Source: Fodinibius sediminis (GTDB taxonomy: Bacteria > Bacteroidota > Rhodothermia > Balneolales > Balneolaceae). From it: a DNA stretch of 64,000 nucleotides. The notes below the pieces were generated by a model. That model had not been told where the DNA came from and did not search any database. It saw only the letters and a list, made by a program, of their open reading frames with translations. The position numbers were made by a program, and so were the translations under genes. The stretch is from positions 124,001 to 188,000 of the forward strand of contig NZ_FXTH01000001.1 of the NCBI RefSeq assembly GCF_900182555.1, read 5' to 3'. Shown piece after piece: positions 51,453 through 60,586 of the stretch (positions are counted from its first letter, which is position 1; each line of letters begins with the position of its first letter).

Positions 51453-52754
51453 ATGGCAAACCGCAAGCATGTCGTCATTGTCGGCGGAGGCTTCGGCGGC
51501 ATATCCGCCGCCAAAAAGCTCAAGAAAACTGATGTCGACATCACCCTGATTGACCGCAATAATCACCACCTCTTTCAACCGCTTCTCTACCAGGTAGCGA
51601 CTGCGGCTCTCTCCCCGGGTGATATCGCAACGCCGATCCGTGCCATCCTGGGCCAGCGGCGGGGCCTGCGGGTGCTGCTCGGCACCGTAACGGCTATCAA
51701 CCGGGAACAAGGATACGTGGAACTGCAGAAGGGGCAAAAAATTAGTTTCGACTATCTGGTGCTGGCCCCCGGAGCGCAGTATAATTATTTTGGCCATGAT
51801 GAGTGGTCGAGGCATGCACCGGGACTGAAATCCATCGGTGATGCCCTGCAGGTACGCGAGCGTATCCTGATGTCGCTCGAAGAGGCCGAACAGCTGCAGG
51901 ACCCCAAACTGCGCGAACCCTACCTGACGTACGTCGTCATCGGCGGGGGCCCCACCGGGGTGGAGATGGCCGGCGCCATTGCAGAAATCGCAAAACGCAA
52001 CATGATGCGCGACTATTCCACCTTCAGCAAGAATGAAACGCGGATCTTCCTGGTGGAGGCTGCTCCCCGCATCCTCAACGGCTACCCCGAGTCACTGGCC
52101 GAAAAGGCACGCAAAACCCTGGAAAAAATGGGCGTTCGGGTGCTGCTTAACACCCCGGTCACTGATATCCGAAAAAACAGGGTCTCTTTTTCCGAAGGTA
52201 CTATTGAAACCCCCAATATCATCTGGGCCGCGGGCGTGGCGGCCTCCCCCCTGCTGGCAGCCCTTGAAACCGAGCAGGACCGTACCGGACGCGTAATGGT
52301 GAAGGAGGACCTCTCGATACCGGGAGATCCGAACATTTTTGTCATCGGTGACGCGGCTCACAAAAAGGATGAGGACGGCCAGCCGCTTCCGGCCCTGGCG
52401 CCCGTCGGCCTGCAGCAGGGTGACTTTGTGGGAAACCTCATCAAAAGGGAAGTTAGGGGGGAACCGCAGCGAAGCGCCTTCTCCTTCACCGACAAAGGCA
52501 CCATGGCCACCGTCGGCCGCGCCAAGGCGGTGGCTGACATCCGGGGATTCAAGTTCAGCGGCTTTTTTGCCTGGGTTCTCTGGTCGGTGGTACACATTTT
52601 CTTCCTGATCGGATTCCGCAATCGTTTCCGGGTATTTGTGGAATGGATGTGGCATTACCTCACCTTCAACCGGGGAGTGCGGCTGATCACCGACCGAAAG
52701 AGTGAGAAAGGAGAAGATGAAAATGAGGAACAAACAACGAACCTCCATGGTTGA
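51453..52754 (+). CDS. Type II NADH dehydrogenase-like FAD oxidoreductase
   Basis: A 433-residue flavoprotein of the NDH-2 family. The FAD Rossmann motif is VIVGGGFGGISAAKKL (about 7-22) and the NADH motif VVIGGGPTGVEMAGA near 156-170. A hydrophobic C-terminus (WVLWSVVHIFFLIGFRN, about 375-391) would attach it to the membrane, as in NDH-2. NDH-2 oxidises NADH and reduces quinone without pumping protons. It follows hslO directly. Sulfide:quinone oxidoreductases are related, but the Cys pairs for that activity are absent. Confidence 0.94.
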   Translation: MANRKHVVIVGGGFGGISAAKKLKKTDVDITLIDRNNHHLFQPLLYQVATAALSPGDIATPIRAILGQRRGLRVLLGTVTAINREQGYVELQKGQKISFDYLVLAPGAQYNYFGHDEWSRHAPGLKSIGDALQVRERILMSLEEAEQLQDPKLREPYLTYVVIGGGPTGVEMAGAIAEIAKRNMMRDYSTFSKNETRIFLVEAAPRILNGYPESLAEKARKTLEKMGVRVLLNTPVTDIRKNRVSFSEGTIETPNIIWAAGVAASPLLAALETEQDRTGRVMVKEDLSIPGDPNIFVIGDAAHKKDEDGQPLPALAPVGLQQGDFVGNLIKREVRGEPQRSAFSFTDKGTMATVGRAKAVADIRGFKFSGFFAWVLWSVVHIFFLIGFRNRFRVFVEWMWHYLTFNRGVRLITDRKSEKGEDENEEQTTNLHG

Positions 52755-52833
52755 CCGGGCCATGCGGGCTCCTGGCCCATACTTGCAGGGACTCCCCGCA
52801 AGTACGCCAACGTTATCAATACTTATGCTACTG

Positions 52834-53979
52834 ATGAAACACATCGCTATCGCTGCATTCCTGTTACTGTTCGGCTGTCCCGACTTTCTGTCGGCCCAGG
52901 ACCAAAATCTCAGGGACTACGGCATCCGTATTGGTGTATTACCAACCGGGGCCAACAACACCATCACCGATGTGGACGGGGTTTGGGTGGGACACCAAAC
53001 CATTATCAAAGGCGAGGATATCCGAACGGGCGTCACCGCCATCCTCCCTCACCCCGGCAATATTTTCCAGCAGAAAGCGCCTGCGGCTGTCTATGTAGGC
53101 AACGGTTTCGGCAAGCTGACCGGATCGACCCAAGTGCGTGAACTGGGTACCCTCGAAACACCGGTTGTTCTCACCAATACGCTCAGCGTCCCTACTGCCG
53201 CTGATGCGCTCATCGAGTATACGCTCGGCTTGCCCGGCAATGAAGAGGTCTATTCCGTCAACCCGGTGGTCGGCGAAACCAATGACGGCTACCTGAATAA
53301 CATTCGCGGCCGTCATGTGAGCAGAACGGATGTGATCCAGGCTCTCCAAAAAGCCCGGGGTGGTGCGGTGCCCCAGGGCAATGTCGGCGCAGGCACGGGC
53401 ACCGTCGCCTTTGGATTCAAGGGCGGCATCGGCACCGCCTCCCGTCTCCTTCCGGGCCGGTACGGCGGATATACGGTGGGCGTACTGGTACAAAGTAACT
53501 TTGGAGGCGTATTGCAGATTGCGGGTGTTCCCGTCGGAAAGGAGTTGGGGAAATACTACCTGAGCGGCACCTTGAACGAATCACCCGGCGGGTCCTGCAT
53601 GATTGTCGTCGCCACTGATGCTCCGATGGATGCCCGCAGCCTCGAACGGCTGGCCAAGCGGGCCGTACTGGGACTGGCCAAAACAGGCGGTATCGCCTCC
53701 AATGGGAGCGGCGACTATGCCATTGCCTTTTCCACCGCAGAATCGGTCCGCATTCCCTACCGGTCGGAGAAGAGGCTCCAGGACCAGCGGGTACTGCGCA
53801 GCGATGCCCTTTCCCCGCTCTTCATGGCGGCCATCGAGGCCACTGAAGAAGCCATCATCAATTCTCTTTTTCATGCAGAAACAATGAGCGGGCGTAACGG
53901 ACATACCATTGAAGCACTCCCCGTTGATAGTGTGCTCTCCATGATGGAAAGGTACGGCAGGGTGCCGGGGACGGAGTGA
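52834..53979 (+). CDS. P1 family (DmpA-type) peptidase, exported
   Basis: A 381-residue protein with a signal peptide (about 1-22, ending FLSAQ). DmpA-type enzymes are Ntn-like self-cleaving aminopeptidases; the cleavage/nucleophile region is GGIASNGSGDYAIAFS, near 250. The N-terminal GANNTITDVDGVWVGH and the GNGFGKLTGSTQVRELGTLE parts are typical. A longer frame begins within the previous gene at 52702; ATG 52834 (MKHIAIAA) gives the best signal peptide. It converges with the Fe-S carrier gene. Confidence 0.94.
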   Translation: MKHIAIAAFLLLFGCPDFLSAQDQNLRDYGIRIGVLPTGANNTITDVDGVWVGHQTIIKGEDIRTGVTAILPHPGNIFQQKAPAAVYVGNGFGKLTGSTQVRELGTLETPVVLTNTLSVPTAADALIEYTLGLPGNEEVYSVNPVVGETNDGYLNNIRGRHVSRTDVIQALQKARGGAVPQGNVGAGTGTVAFGFKGGIGTASRLLPGRYGGYTVGVLVQSNFGGVLQIAGVPVGKELGKYYLSGTLNESPGGSCMIVVATDAPMDARSLERLAKRAVLGLAKTGGIASNGSGDYAIAFSTAESVRIPYRSEKRLQDQRVLRSDALSPLFMAAIEATEEAIINSLFHAETMSGRNGHTIEALPVDSVLSMMERYGRVPGTE

Positions 53980-53997
53980 CTACCACGCTTGTTTCAG

Positions 53998-54453
53998 CTA
54001 GGTGGCAAAAGAAGAGCCGCAGCCACAGGTTTCCGTCGCATTCGGGTTGTCAAATGTGAATCCGCGTGCATCCAGCCCATCGGGATAATCCACGGAAATA
54101 CCCTTCAGATACATCATGTGCCGGCTATCCACGATAATTTCGATGCCCTGGCTGACAATAACTTCATCCTCCCCGGACTTGTGATCAAAACCCAGCTTGT
54201 AGCTGAGACCCGAACAACCACCCCCCTCAACAGCGACCCGAAGGTAGAGTTCTTCATCAAGCTCCTCATCAGCTCTTATTTTTTGAATTTGGCGTGCAGC
54301 CCGCTCGGTCAGTGATACAGCCGGTCCACTGAAATCAATATCAGGGGCCTCTATGTCTGCAAGCGGTGATCCCTGCGACGCCTCTTCTTCATCATCGCCA
54401 TCGATGAGATCTGAAATAACATTATCTAAATTTTCGTCCGTTTCAGCAGCCAT
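53998..54453 (-). CDS. A-type Fe-S cluster carrier (IscA/ErpA/SufA family) with acidic extension
   Basis: A 151-residue protein. Residues 45-151 are the A-type carrier core, VSLTERAARQI, the cluster cysteines C80 (GGGCSGLSY) and C143/C145 (CGCGSSF). The first 44 residues form a very acidic, probably disordered extension (LDGDDEEEASQG), not usual in E. coli IscA. It carries Fe-S clusters to target enzymes such as LipA and radical SAM proteins, both encoded in the window. The gene ends the AlbA_2-HTH operon, 7 bases downstream. Confidence 0.93.
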   Translation of the reverse strand: MAAETDENLDNVISDLIDGDDEEEASQGSPLADIEAPDIDFSGPAVSLTERAARQIQKIRADEELDEELYLRVAVEGGGCSGLSYKLGFDHKSGEDEVIVSQGIEIIVDSRHMMYLKGISVDYPDGLDARGFTFDNPNATETCGCGSSFAT

Positions 54454-54460
54454 AGTTTAT

Positions 54461-55150
54461 CTAGCATTCATTTTTGCATTTCCGCGAGTAGGTGAAATAA
54501 TCCACATTCTTCTTCCGAAATAAATTCAGGATATCGGCACTTACCAGGTTAACCAGCGTTGCCGACGCTTTGGCCGGGGAGATATTCACCAGATGCGCAA
54601 ACTTTTTAACGGTAATTTCGCCGTATTCATTCAGATACCGGAAGAGCTTCTGCTCGTTCTGCCCGTATTCGAAGGTTACGCCTTCATCAGAATTCTTGTT
54701 CTTGATCACTTCAATCAATTCCCTGCTGGCAACCTTGTTGCGGTCATCCTCGCGCATCAGCACAATATCTCCCTCTTCGGCCTGTACAACAATGGGCTTT
54801 TCATCCGATTCGGGCACTCTGATAACCAGCAGATCGCGTTCTCCAAAATGGACGATTTCTATGTCAATATCCACGCGCGGCCGGCAAAGCTCCTCGGCGG
54901 CTTTTTTCAGCAGGTATTCCTCCTCCTGGTAGCCGCTCACGCCAATTAGTGAACAGTCGTCATCCACCCCGATGAGCAGGGTCCCCCCCTTGGTGTTGGC
55001 AAAAGCGGCAATCTCACGGGCAATCTTATAGGCCGAAGGGATGGTTCGCTTGAACTCAAGGTAGGCTCCCTCACCGGTCTGGGCCAGGTTTTTGACGTCC
55101 AGGTAATCCATCTCAGAGAGCGATACGGTGCTGTGATTATTGTAATACAT
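54461..55150 (-). CDS. AlbA_2/Schlafen-type HTH protein
   Basis: A 229-residue regulator. It has an AlbA_2 domain (residues about 14-115: AYLEFKRTIPSAYKIAREIA, FANTKGGTLLIGVDD, LLVIRVPES), as in HATPase-like transcriptional regulators, followed by a winged-helix part (about 150-225: LFRYLNEYGEITVKKFAHLV and KASATLVNLVSADIL). The ATG 55150 is preferred over GTG 55156. The A-type Fe-S carrier follows 7 bases later, so the two are a unit; the control target is unknown. Confidence 0.87.
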   Translation of the reverse strand: MYYNNHSTVSLSEMDYLDVKNLAQTGEGAYLEFKRTIPSAYKIAREIAAFANTKGGTLLIGVDDDCSLIGVSGYQEEEYLLKKAAEELCRPRVDIDIEIVHFGERDLLVIRVPESDEKPIVVQAEEGDIVLMREDDRNKVASRELIEVIKNKNSDEGVTFEYGQNEQKLFRYLNEYGEITVKKFAHLVNISPAKASATLVNLVSADILNLFRKKNVDYFTYSRKCKNEC

Positions 55151-55242
55151 GGTCACACGACGTTCCTTTTCAGTAGATAACGAAGATAACGATCAAATAT
55201 TAAGCCGCCATGAACGGACAGCAAAGTACAACTCTTTGCCCA

Positions 55243-56268
55243 TTAAATCACAATTTCCTCCTTGGGATTGCGCGTCATCAGCTCATAGAGTACATCCTCG
55301 GGATCTTCCTGTTCAAAGAGCACCCGGTAGATCGCCTTGGTGATGGGCATCTCCACCTTCAGCTGGCGGCTCCATTCATAGACCGACCGTGTTGTTTTAA
55401 CCCCTTCGGCCACCATGTTCATCCGGGCCGTAATATCTTCCATCTTCTTACCCTGCCCGATGTTATAGCCGACAAAACGATTTCGGCTGTGCTCACTCGT
55501 ACAGGTCACCACCAGGTCTCCGATGCCCGACAGTCCTGAAAACGTATCCTGCGAGGCCCCCAGCTTCATGCCCAGGCGCTTCATTTCGTGCATCCCGCGG
55601 GTTATGACGGCGGCTTTGGCATTGTCGCCCAGCCGGGCTCCGTCGATGATACCCGCAGCGATCGCCATAATATTTTTAACCGCACCGCCAATTTCAACGC
55701 CGATGATATCATAGTTGAGGTATACCCTGAACATCGGGGTCAGAAAGGTGTCCTGAATGATACGGGTCGTACTCTTTGAGTAGGCGCTGGCCACTACGGT
55801 TGTAGGTTTAAACTTGCTCACTTCTTCGGCATGACTGGGACCCGATATGACTCCGATATGGTCTTCAATAACCTGGCCTTCCAGCACCTCGACAAGCACC
55901 TGCGACATGGTCTTGAAGGTTTTGTTCTCGATACCCTTTGCCACGCTGACGATGATCTCGTCGCCGCTGAAAAAGGGCTTCAATTTTTCAGCCACCCCGC
56001 GCATGACGTGCGATGGCGTGGCAAAAACGACCATTTCCGGATCATCAAGGCATTTCTCCAGCTTGGTGTGACAAGTTACCGAATCCGGAAGCGTCACATC
56101 CGGGATATAGGCGGGATTGCGGTGATGCTTGTTGATTCCGTAGGCGACTTCTGATTCACGCGCCCACAACTGTACCTCATTGCCGGCCCGGGCCAGGACA
56201 ACGGACAGCGCCGTTCCAAAACTCCCTGCGCCGACAATGGTGATTTTCTTTGCTTTTTTATTACCCAC
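55243..56268 (-). CDS. gpsA: Glycerol-3-phosphate dehydrogenase [NAD(P)+]
   Basis: GpsA makes sn-glycerol-3-phosphate from dihydroxyacetone phosphate for phospholipid synthesis. The 341 residues show VGAGSFGTA (12-20), the catalytic lysine in GGAVKNIMAIAAGI and SGIGDLVVTC (near 248-257). The start is GTG at 56266-56268. It overlaps plsY by 8 bases, so the two glycerolipid steps are made together. Confidence 0.97.
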   Translation of the reverse strand: MGNKKAKKITIVGAGSFGTALSVVLARAGNEVQLWARESEVAYGINKHHRNPAYIPDVTLPDSVTCHTKLEKCLDDPEMVVFATPSHVMRGVAEKLKPFFSGDEIIVSVAKGIENKTFKTMSQVLVEVLEGQVIEDHIGVISGPSHAEEVSKFKPTTVVASAYSKSTTRIIQDTFLTPMFRVYLNYDIIGVEIGGAVKNIMAIAAGIIDGARLGDNAKAAVITRGMHEMKRLGMKLGASQDTFSGLSGIGDLVVTCTSEHSRNRFVGYNIGQGKKMEDITARMNMVAEGVKTTRSVYEWSRQLKVEMPITKAIYRVLFEQEDPEDVLYELMTRNPKEEIVI

Positions 56269-56962
56269 GGTTCTGCTTTTCCTCTTTGTTGAGCCATCCG
56301 ACGGCCGGCCGGAATGAGCTCACCTGATTTTCTGTTCCCCTGAGCAACCGCCGTATGTTGCCGCGGTGTTTGACAATGATGCCCAGCCCCACGATGGCAC
56401 CGAAAATGAGAATACTTCCGTCTATAGCCCATCCGAAGCCGTACCGCAGCATCACCAGCATCAGCGGATAAATAAAGGCAGCCACCAGCGAAGCCAGGGA
56501 AACATACCTGCTGCTGAGCATCACGATAAGGAACACGCCAAAGGTAATGGCCACCGAAACGGGCTCAATACCACAAAGCATGCCGGCAGCGGTGGCCATT
56601 CCCTTGCCGCCGTCAAAGCCTGAATACAGGGGGAACATATGTCCCAGCACCGCCACCACCCCACATACGATGCGTAAAAACGGATCTACATCCCAGAAAG
56701 GGAAAAGGGATACCGGCCCGGTACCAATAAAATACGCCAGCTGACTAATCCACAGCGAACTCACAAACCCCTTGAAAAAATCGATTGCCAGCACGGAAAC
56801 GCCCGGTCGCCATCCCAGCAGCCGGAAGGTGTTGGTTGCCCCGGCGTTTCCACTCCCGTGGTTTCGGATATCCACGCCTTTGACCAGCCGCCCGACCCAT
56901 ATCGACGAGGGGATGGAGCCCACCAGATAACTCAACAGAATGACGACACCAAGTGCAAGCAT
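56261..56962 (-). CDS. plsY: Glycerol-3-phosphate acyltransferase PlsY
   Basis: PlsY acylates glycerol-3-phosphate with acyl-phosphate in the membrane. The 233 residues have about five to six helices and the motifs YLVGSIPSSIWVGRL (motif 1), GSGNAGATNTFR (motif 2, 37-48) and GFDGGKGMAT (motif 3, about 113-122). It comes before gpsA and overlaps it; the product of GpsA is its substrate. The C-terminal tail is longer and more basic than in many family members. Confidence 0.96.
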   Translation of the reverse strand: MLALGVVILLSYLVGSIPSSIWVGRLVKGVDIRNHGSGNAGATNTFRLLGWRPGVSVLAIDFFKGFVSSLWISQLAYFIGTGPVSLFPFWDVDPFLRIVCGVVAVLGHMFPLYSGFDGGKGMATAAGMLCGIEPVSVAITFGVFLIVMLSSRYVSLASLVAAFIYPLMLVMLRYGFGWAIDGSILIFGAIVGLGIIVKHRGNIRRLLRGTENQVSSFRPAVGWLNKEEKQNRG

Positions 56963-56988
56963 AAATTTCGGTTAAATGAGAGATGGCA

Positions 56989-57049
56989 ATCTTTTACAAT
57001 ATAAAAGATCAATAGTAAATGTTGAGAATCAATTATCAAAAAGATTCTC
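56989..57049. other. Two AT-rich inverted repeats between plsY and lipA
   Basis: Two near-perfect inverted repeats: ATCTTTT/AAAAGAT at 56989-56995 and 57003-57009, and GAGAATC/GATTCTC at 57024-57030 and 57043-57049. The second lies just past lipA's stop on the reverse strand and may help end the lipBA transcript; neither has a T-run. Confidence 0.35.
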
Positions 57050-57062
57050 GACCAGGCCAGCC

Positions 57063-57941
57063 CTAAACATGACGCTCGGCATGATAGGAAGATCGGACCA
57101 GCGGGCCGCTTTCCACATGTTCAAGCCCCAGCTGTTCACCAATTTCCTTGTACTCTGCAAACTGGTCGGGATGGACCCATTCTTCCACCGGCTGATGCAT
57201 CTTGGTAGGCTGCATGTACTGCCCGATCGTCAACACGTCAACCCCGTAGTCCACGCAATCCTGCATGAGCTCTATCACCTGGTCACGTTCTTCACCGAAG
57301 CCGACCATGATGCCTGTTTTCGTACGCAGCCCCTGATCCTTGCAGCGCTGGAGTAACTCCAGGGAACGCTTGTATTTTGCCTGGGGACGAATGGTGCGAT
57401 ACAGGCTCGGAACCGTCTCCAGGTTATGACTCAGTACATCGGGTGGGGTATCGATCACAATTTGCAGTGCTTCCCACACGCCCCTGAAATCGGGGATGAG
57501 GGATTCAATAGTAACCCCTTCAATGGCTTCGCGAAGCTGGCGGTGCGTCTCGGCAAAGATAGGCGCTCCCCCGTCCTTGCGTTCATCCCGGTTGACCGAA
57601 GTTAAAACAACGTGTTTGAGCCCCATTTTCTTGGCTGCATCGGTTACCCGCCGCGGCTCATCCCAGTCCAGCCCCTGCACCGGGCGCCCCGTCTTGACCG
57701 CACAGAACGAACAGGACCGTGTACATACATCGCCCAGAATCATAAACGTAGCGGTACCGTTTCCCCAGCACTCTCCCATGTTCGGGCAACGTGCTTCGGA
57801 ACAAACGGTGTTCAGCGAGTGCTTCTGGATGGTATTGGAAACCTCCTTGAATTTTTCTCCTGATGGCAGCTTTACCCGCAGCCAGTCCGGCCGCCGCTTG
57901 GTTTCTTCATTCCGGTCAACAACATTCAACTCTTTTATCAT
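57063..57941 (-). CDS. lipA: Lipoyl synthase LipA
   Basis: LipA is a radical SAM enzyme that inserts two sulfur atoms in octanoyl chains bound to lipoate-dependent proteins. The two cluster sets are C47, C52, C58 (CSEARCPNMGEC) and C73, C77, C80 (CTRSCSFC). Length 292 matches. It lies 16 bases downstream of lipB, and lpdA, which uses a lipoyl partner, is upstream on the same strand. Confidence 0.98.
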   Translation of the reverse strand: MIKELNVVDRNEETKRRPDWLRVKLPSGEKFKEVSNTIQKHSLNTVCSEARCPNMGECWGNGTATFMILGDVCTRSCSFCAVKTGRPVQGLDWDEPRRVTDAAKKMGLKHVVLTSVNRDERKDGGAPIFAETHRQLREAIEGVTIESLIPDFRGVWEALQIVIDTPPDVLSHNLETVPSLYRTIRPQAKYKRSLELLQRCKDQGLRTKTGIMVGFGEERDQVIELMQDCVDYGVDVLTIGQYMQPTKMHQPVEEWVHPDQFAEYKEIGEQLGLEHVESGPLVRSSYHAERHV

Positions 57942-57957
57942 GGGGATCGATCACTAA

Positions 57958-58719
57958 TTAATGGGATACTGGATTAACATCTGATGGCTTAAGATACGAA
58001 AATTCATCGTCCAGTTCAGGCAGGGAATCGACTTCGGTTATGGCGACGTCAAAAACGGCTTCAAAGTGATGGCAGAGCTGTTCCTTGACCCTCTCCTGGT
58101 CAATTTCACACCCCAGGAGATCCCGAAGACTGGTCACCGCCTTGTCGGAGATGCCGCAGGGCACAATATGGTTGAAATAACGCAGGTCCGCATTGACATT
58201 CAGGGCAAAGCCATGCATGGTAACCCAACGCGAACATTTGATTCCCATCGCACAGATCTTCTTGTCATCCACCCAGACACCCGTAAGTCCCTCAATGCGC
58301 GTCGCCTCAATATCGTAGTCGGCGCATGTTCGGATGACAACTTCTTCAAGGTACCGCAGGTATTTATGGACATCGGTAAAGTGGCGATCGAGATCCAGGA
58401 TGGGATAGCCTACAATCTGGCCGGGTCCGTGGTAGGTAATATCCCCTCCGCGGTCAATTTCGACAAAATCAGCGTCGATACTGGCCAGTTCCGCCATCCC
58501 CTTCAGCAGGTGGGCCTTGTCTCCGCTCTTGCCCAGGGTATAGACATGAGGATGTTCGACCATGAGCAATACGTCATTGCTCTCCTGGCCGGGCTGATAC
58601 AGCTTTCCCTTCCGGCGAGCCAGTTTCTCATCCACCAGCCGCTGCTGGATGGCTGCCTGCAGATCCCATACCGGGCGGTACGGTGCATGGCCCAAATCGT
58701 AAAACTCTACTTTTGACAT
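57958..58719 (-). CDS. lipB: Lipoyl(octanoyl) transferase LipB
   Basis: LipB transfers octanoate from acyl carrier protein to lipoyl domains, before LipA acts. The 253 residues include RGGDITYHGPGQIVGYPI (about 90-107), MGIKCSRWVTMHGFALNV near 157-174 (catalytic Lys) and the acyl-Cys in VPCGISDKAVTS. The C-terminal 35 residues are less conserved. It lies 16 bases before lipA. Confidence 0.97.
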   Translation of the reverse strand: MSKVEFYDLGHAPYRPVWDLQAAIQQRLVDEKLARRKGKLYQPGQESNDVLLMVEHPHVYTLGKSGDKAHLLKGMAELASIDADFVEIDRGGDITYHGPGQIVGYPILDLDRHFTDVHKYLRYLEEVVIRTCADYDIEATRIEGLTGVWVDDKKICAMGIKCSRWVTMHGFALNVNADLRYFNHIVPCGISDKAVTSLRDLLGCEIDQERVKEQLCHHFEAVFDVAITEVDSLPELDDEFSYLKPSDVNPVSH

Positions 58720-58752
58720 GGTTGCACCATTTAGGAATTACCCTTGAAAGTC

Positions 58753-58781
58753 GGGGATGGAAAATCCGCTCTTCCATCCCC
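58753..58781 (-). terminator. 10-bp hairpin between lpdA and lipB
   Basis: GGGGATGGAA (58753-58762) and TTCCATCCCC (58772-58781) form a perfect 10-bp stem with a 9-base loop, in the 149-base gap 58720-58868 after lpdA. No T-run follows on either strand, so it may slow RNA decay or mark a processing site between lpdA and lipB. Confidence 0.45.
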
Positions 58782-58868
58782 GCCCCATTATTCCTAATGT
58801 AATGATAACACTTTCAACCGGAGCAGAACCCGAAGGCATATCTCCGGTCTAAACTCATCCTATCTCAA

Positions 58869-60275
58869 CTAATTACCCAAATGCACGCCCTCACCGTAGG
58901 CTTCAGCCACGGCTTCCATCACCGCCTCCGACATGGTTGGATGCGGGTGAACAGCACTGATAATTTCATGACCGGTCGTTTCCAGATCACGGGCAACCAC
59001 TGCTTCGGCAATCAGTTCGGTCACATGAGAACCGATCATGTGGCAACCCAGCCACTCGCCGTACTTCTCATCAAAGACCACTTTCACGAAGCCTTCTTCA
59101 TGCCCAAGTCCTGTGGCTTTGCCGCTGGCGGAGAAAGGAAACTTGCCGACTTTCACGTCATACCCCTCCTCTTTTGCCTGCTCCACGGTGTAGCCGACAG
59201 AGGCAATCTGCGGCTCACAGTAGGTACAGCCGGGGATGTTGTTGTAGTTGACGGGCAGCGGATCTTCACCGGCCAGCTTTTCCACACACACAAGGCCTTC
59301 GTGTGTTGCCTTATGGGCCAGCCAGGGTCCACCAGCCACATCCCCGATAGCATAGATATTCTCGACGCTCGTCTGGTAGTTGGATTTGTCAATCTTGATA
59401 GCCCCCCGATCATGTTCAACGCCAATTTCATCGAGGCCGATACCTTCTACATTGCCGGTTACGCCTACGGCGGAAAGAACGACATCTGCTTCAACAACTT
59501 CTTCCTCATCACCGGTCTTGATGGTCACTTTGACCCCGTCACCGTCTTTCTCAACCTTCTCGACGGTGCTCCCGGTGCGTACATCCACCCCTTTCTTTTT
59601 ATAGATCTTGCCCAGTTCTTTTCCGATGTCCTTGTCTTCAACAGGCACCAGCGAATCCTCCAGCTCAACAATGGTAACCTCGGTTCCAATGGTATTATAG
59701 AAATAGGCAAACTCTACGCCGATGGCGCCGGCTCCAATGACAACCAGCTTTTCGGGCTGCTCTTCCAGCTGCATGGCCCGCTCAGAGTCAATAACCATGT
59801 CGCCGTCAATTTCGATATTTGGCAGCTGCCGCGGACGAGCACCCGTGGCAATAATAAAATTGTCGGCCTTTATCTGTTCCTGCACCTCATCCTCTTCATC
59901 GACGACCTTGATTTGCTCTTTGGACTCAAAGATCCCCTTGCCCTCGAAGACTTCAATCTTATTGGCCTTCATCAGGAACTGGACCCCTTTACTCATTTTA
60001 TTGGCTACGTTGCGGCTGCGATCAATGATACCTTCGAAATCCGCTTCGTAATCACTTACTTTGATGCCATAATCTTCGGCATCCGCAATACTTTCAAAGA
60101 CCTCGGCAGAACGCAGGAGCGCCTTGGTGGGAATACATCCGATATTGAGACAAACGCCTCCCAGATGCCGCTTTTCAACAATTGCCGTGTTAAATCCAAG
60201 TTGTGATGCACGAATAGCGGCCACATATCCACCGGGACCGGAACCAATTACGCAAACGTCAAATTCTTTAGCCAT
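58869..60275 (-). CDS. lpdA: Dihydrolipoyl dehydrogenase (E3)
   Basis: E3 reoxidises dihydrolipoamide of pyruvate, 2-oxoglutarate or branched-chain dehydrogenase complexes with NAD+. The 468 residues have the FAD motif GSGPGGYVAA (11-20), the redox disulfide C42 and C47 (GGVCLNIGCIPT), a NAD motif VIGAGAIGVEF near 178-188, and HPHPTMSEAV near 445-454 with the catalytic His. Genes for E1 and E2 are not nearby. The lipoate synthesis genes lipB and lipA follow on the same strand. Confidence 0.98.
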   Translation of the reverse strand: MAKEFDVCVIGSGPGGYVAAIRASQLGFNTAIVEKRHLGGVCLNIGCIPTKALLRSAEVFESIADAEDYGIKVSDYEADFEGIIDRSRNVANKMSKGVQFLMKANKIEVFEGKGIFESKEQIKVVDEEDEVQEQIKADNFIIATGARPRQLPNIEIDGDMVIDSERAMQLEEQPEKLVVIGAGAIGVEFAYFYNTIGTEVTIVELEDSLVPVEDKDIGKELGKIYKKKGVDVRTGSTVEKVEKDGDGVKVTIKTGDEEEVVEADVVLSAVGVTGNVEGIGLDEIGVEHDRGAIKIDKSNYQTSVENIYAIGDVAGGPWLAHKATHEGLVCVEKLAGEDPLPVNYNNIPGCTYCEPQIASVGYTVEQAKEEGYDVKVGKFPFSASGKATGLGHEEGFVKVVFDEKYGEWLGCHMIGSHVTELIAEAVVARDLETTGHEIISAVHPHPTMSEAVMEAVAEAYGEGVHLGN

Positions 60276-60586
60276 GATTATTTAGTAATTTGTTGATTTG
60301 GTGAATGATTGATTTGATAAACTGTCCTCTTTATCGGTCACTGCCAACCTTCCTAACCTCCCTGTACAGGGGTAATTCGGCAATTCAACAACTCAATCGG
60401 TCAATAGTTTCAAAAGCCCTCTAATTTAAGAATAATACGCGGAAGGGTGAAATAAGATCTGCACTTAAATCAGACAGAGACCGTGCAGGCGGATGCATCA
60501 TGCCGTCGCCGGGGGTGGTTGCTGATTTGCTTCAGAACAAGATGGGAACATGATCATGCTTTTTGTATTAAACATGCATGTAAAAC
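60276..60586. other. Intergenic region between lpdA and the metzincin-like gene
   Basis: A 311-base divergent region with no gene that I can support. A direct repeat TTGATTTG occurs at 60293-60300 and 60309-60316 (16-base period), upstream of lpdA. AT-rich sequence near 60550-60586 may carry the promoter of the zincin gene. Confidence 0.4.

Noticed and set aside
58881-60206. Open frame of 441 codons antisense to lpdA.
   Set aside because: lpdA is complete and highly conserved; the antisense protein has no signature.
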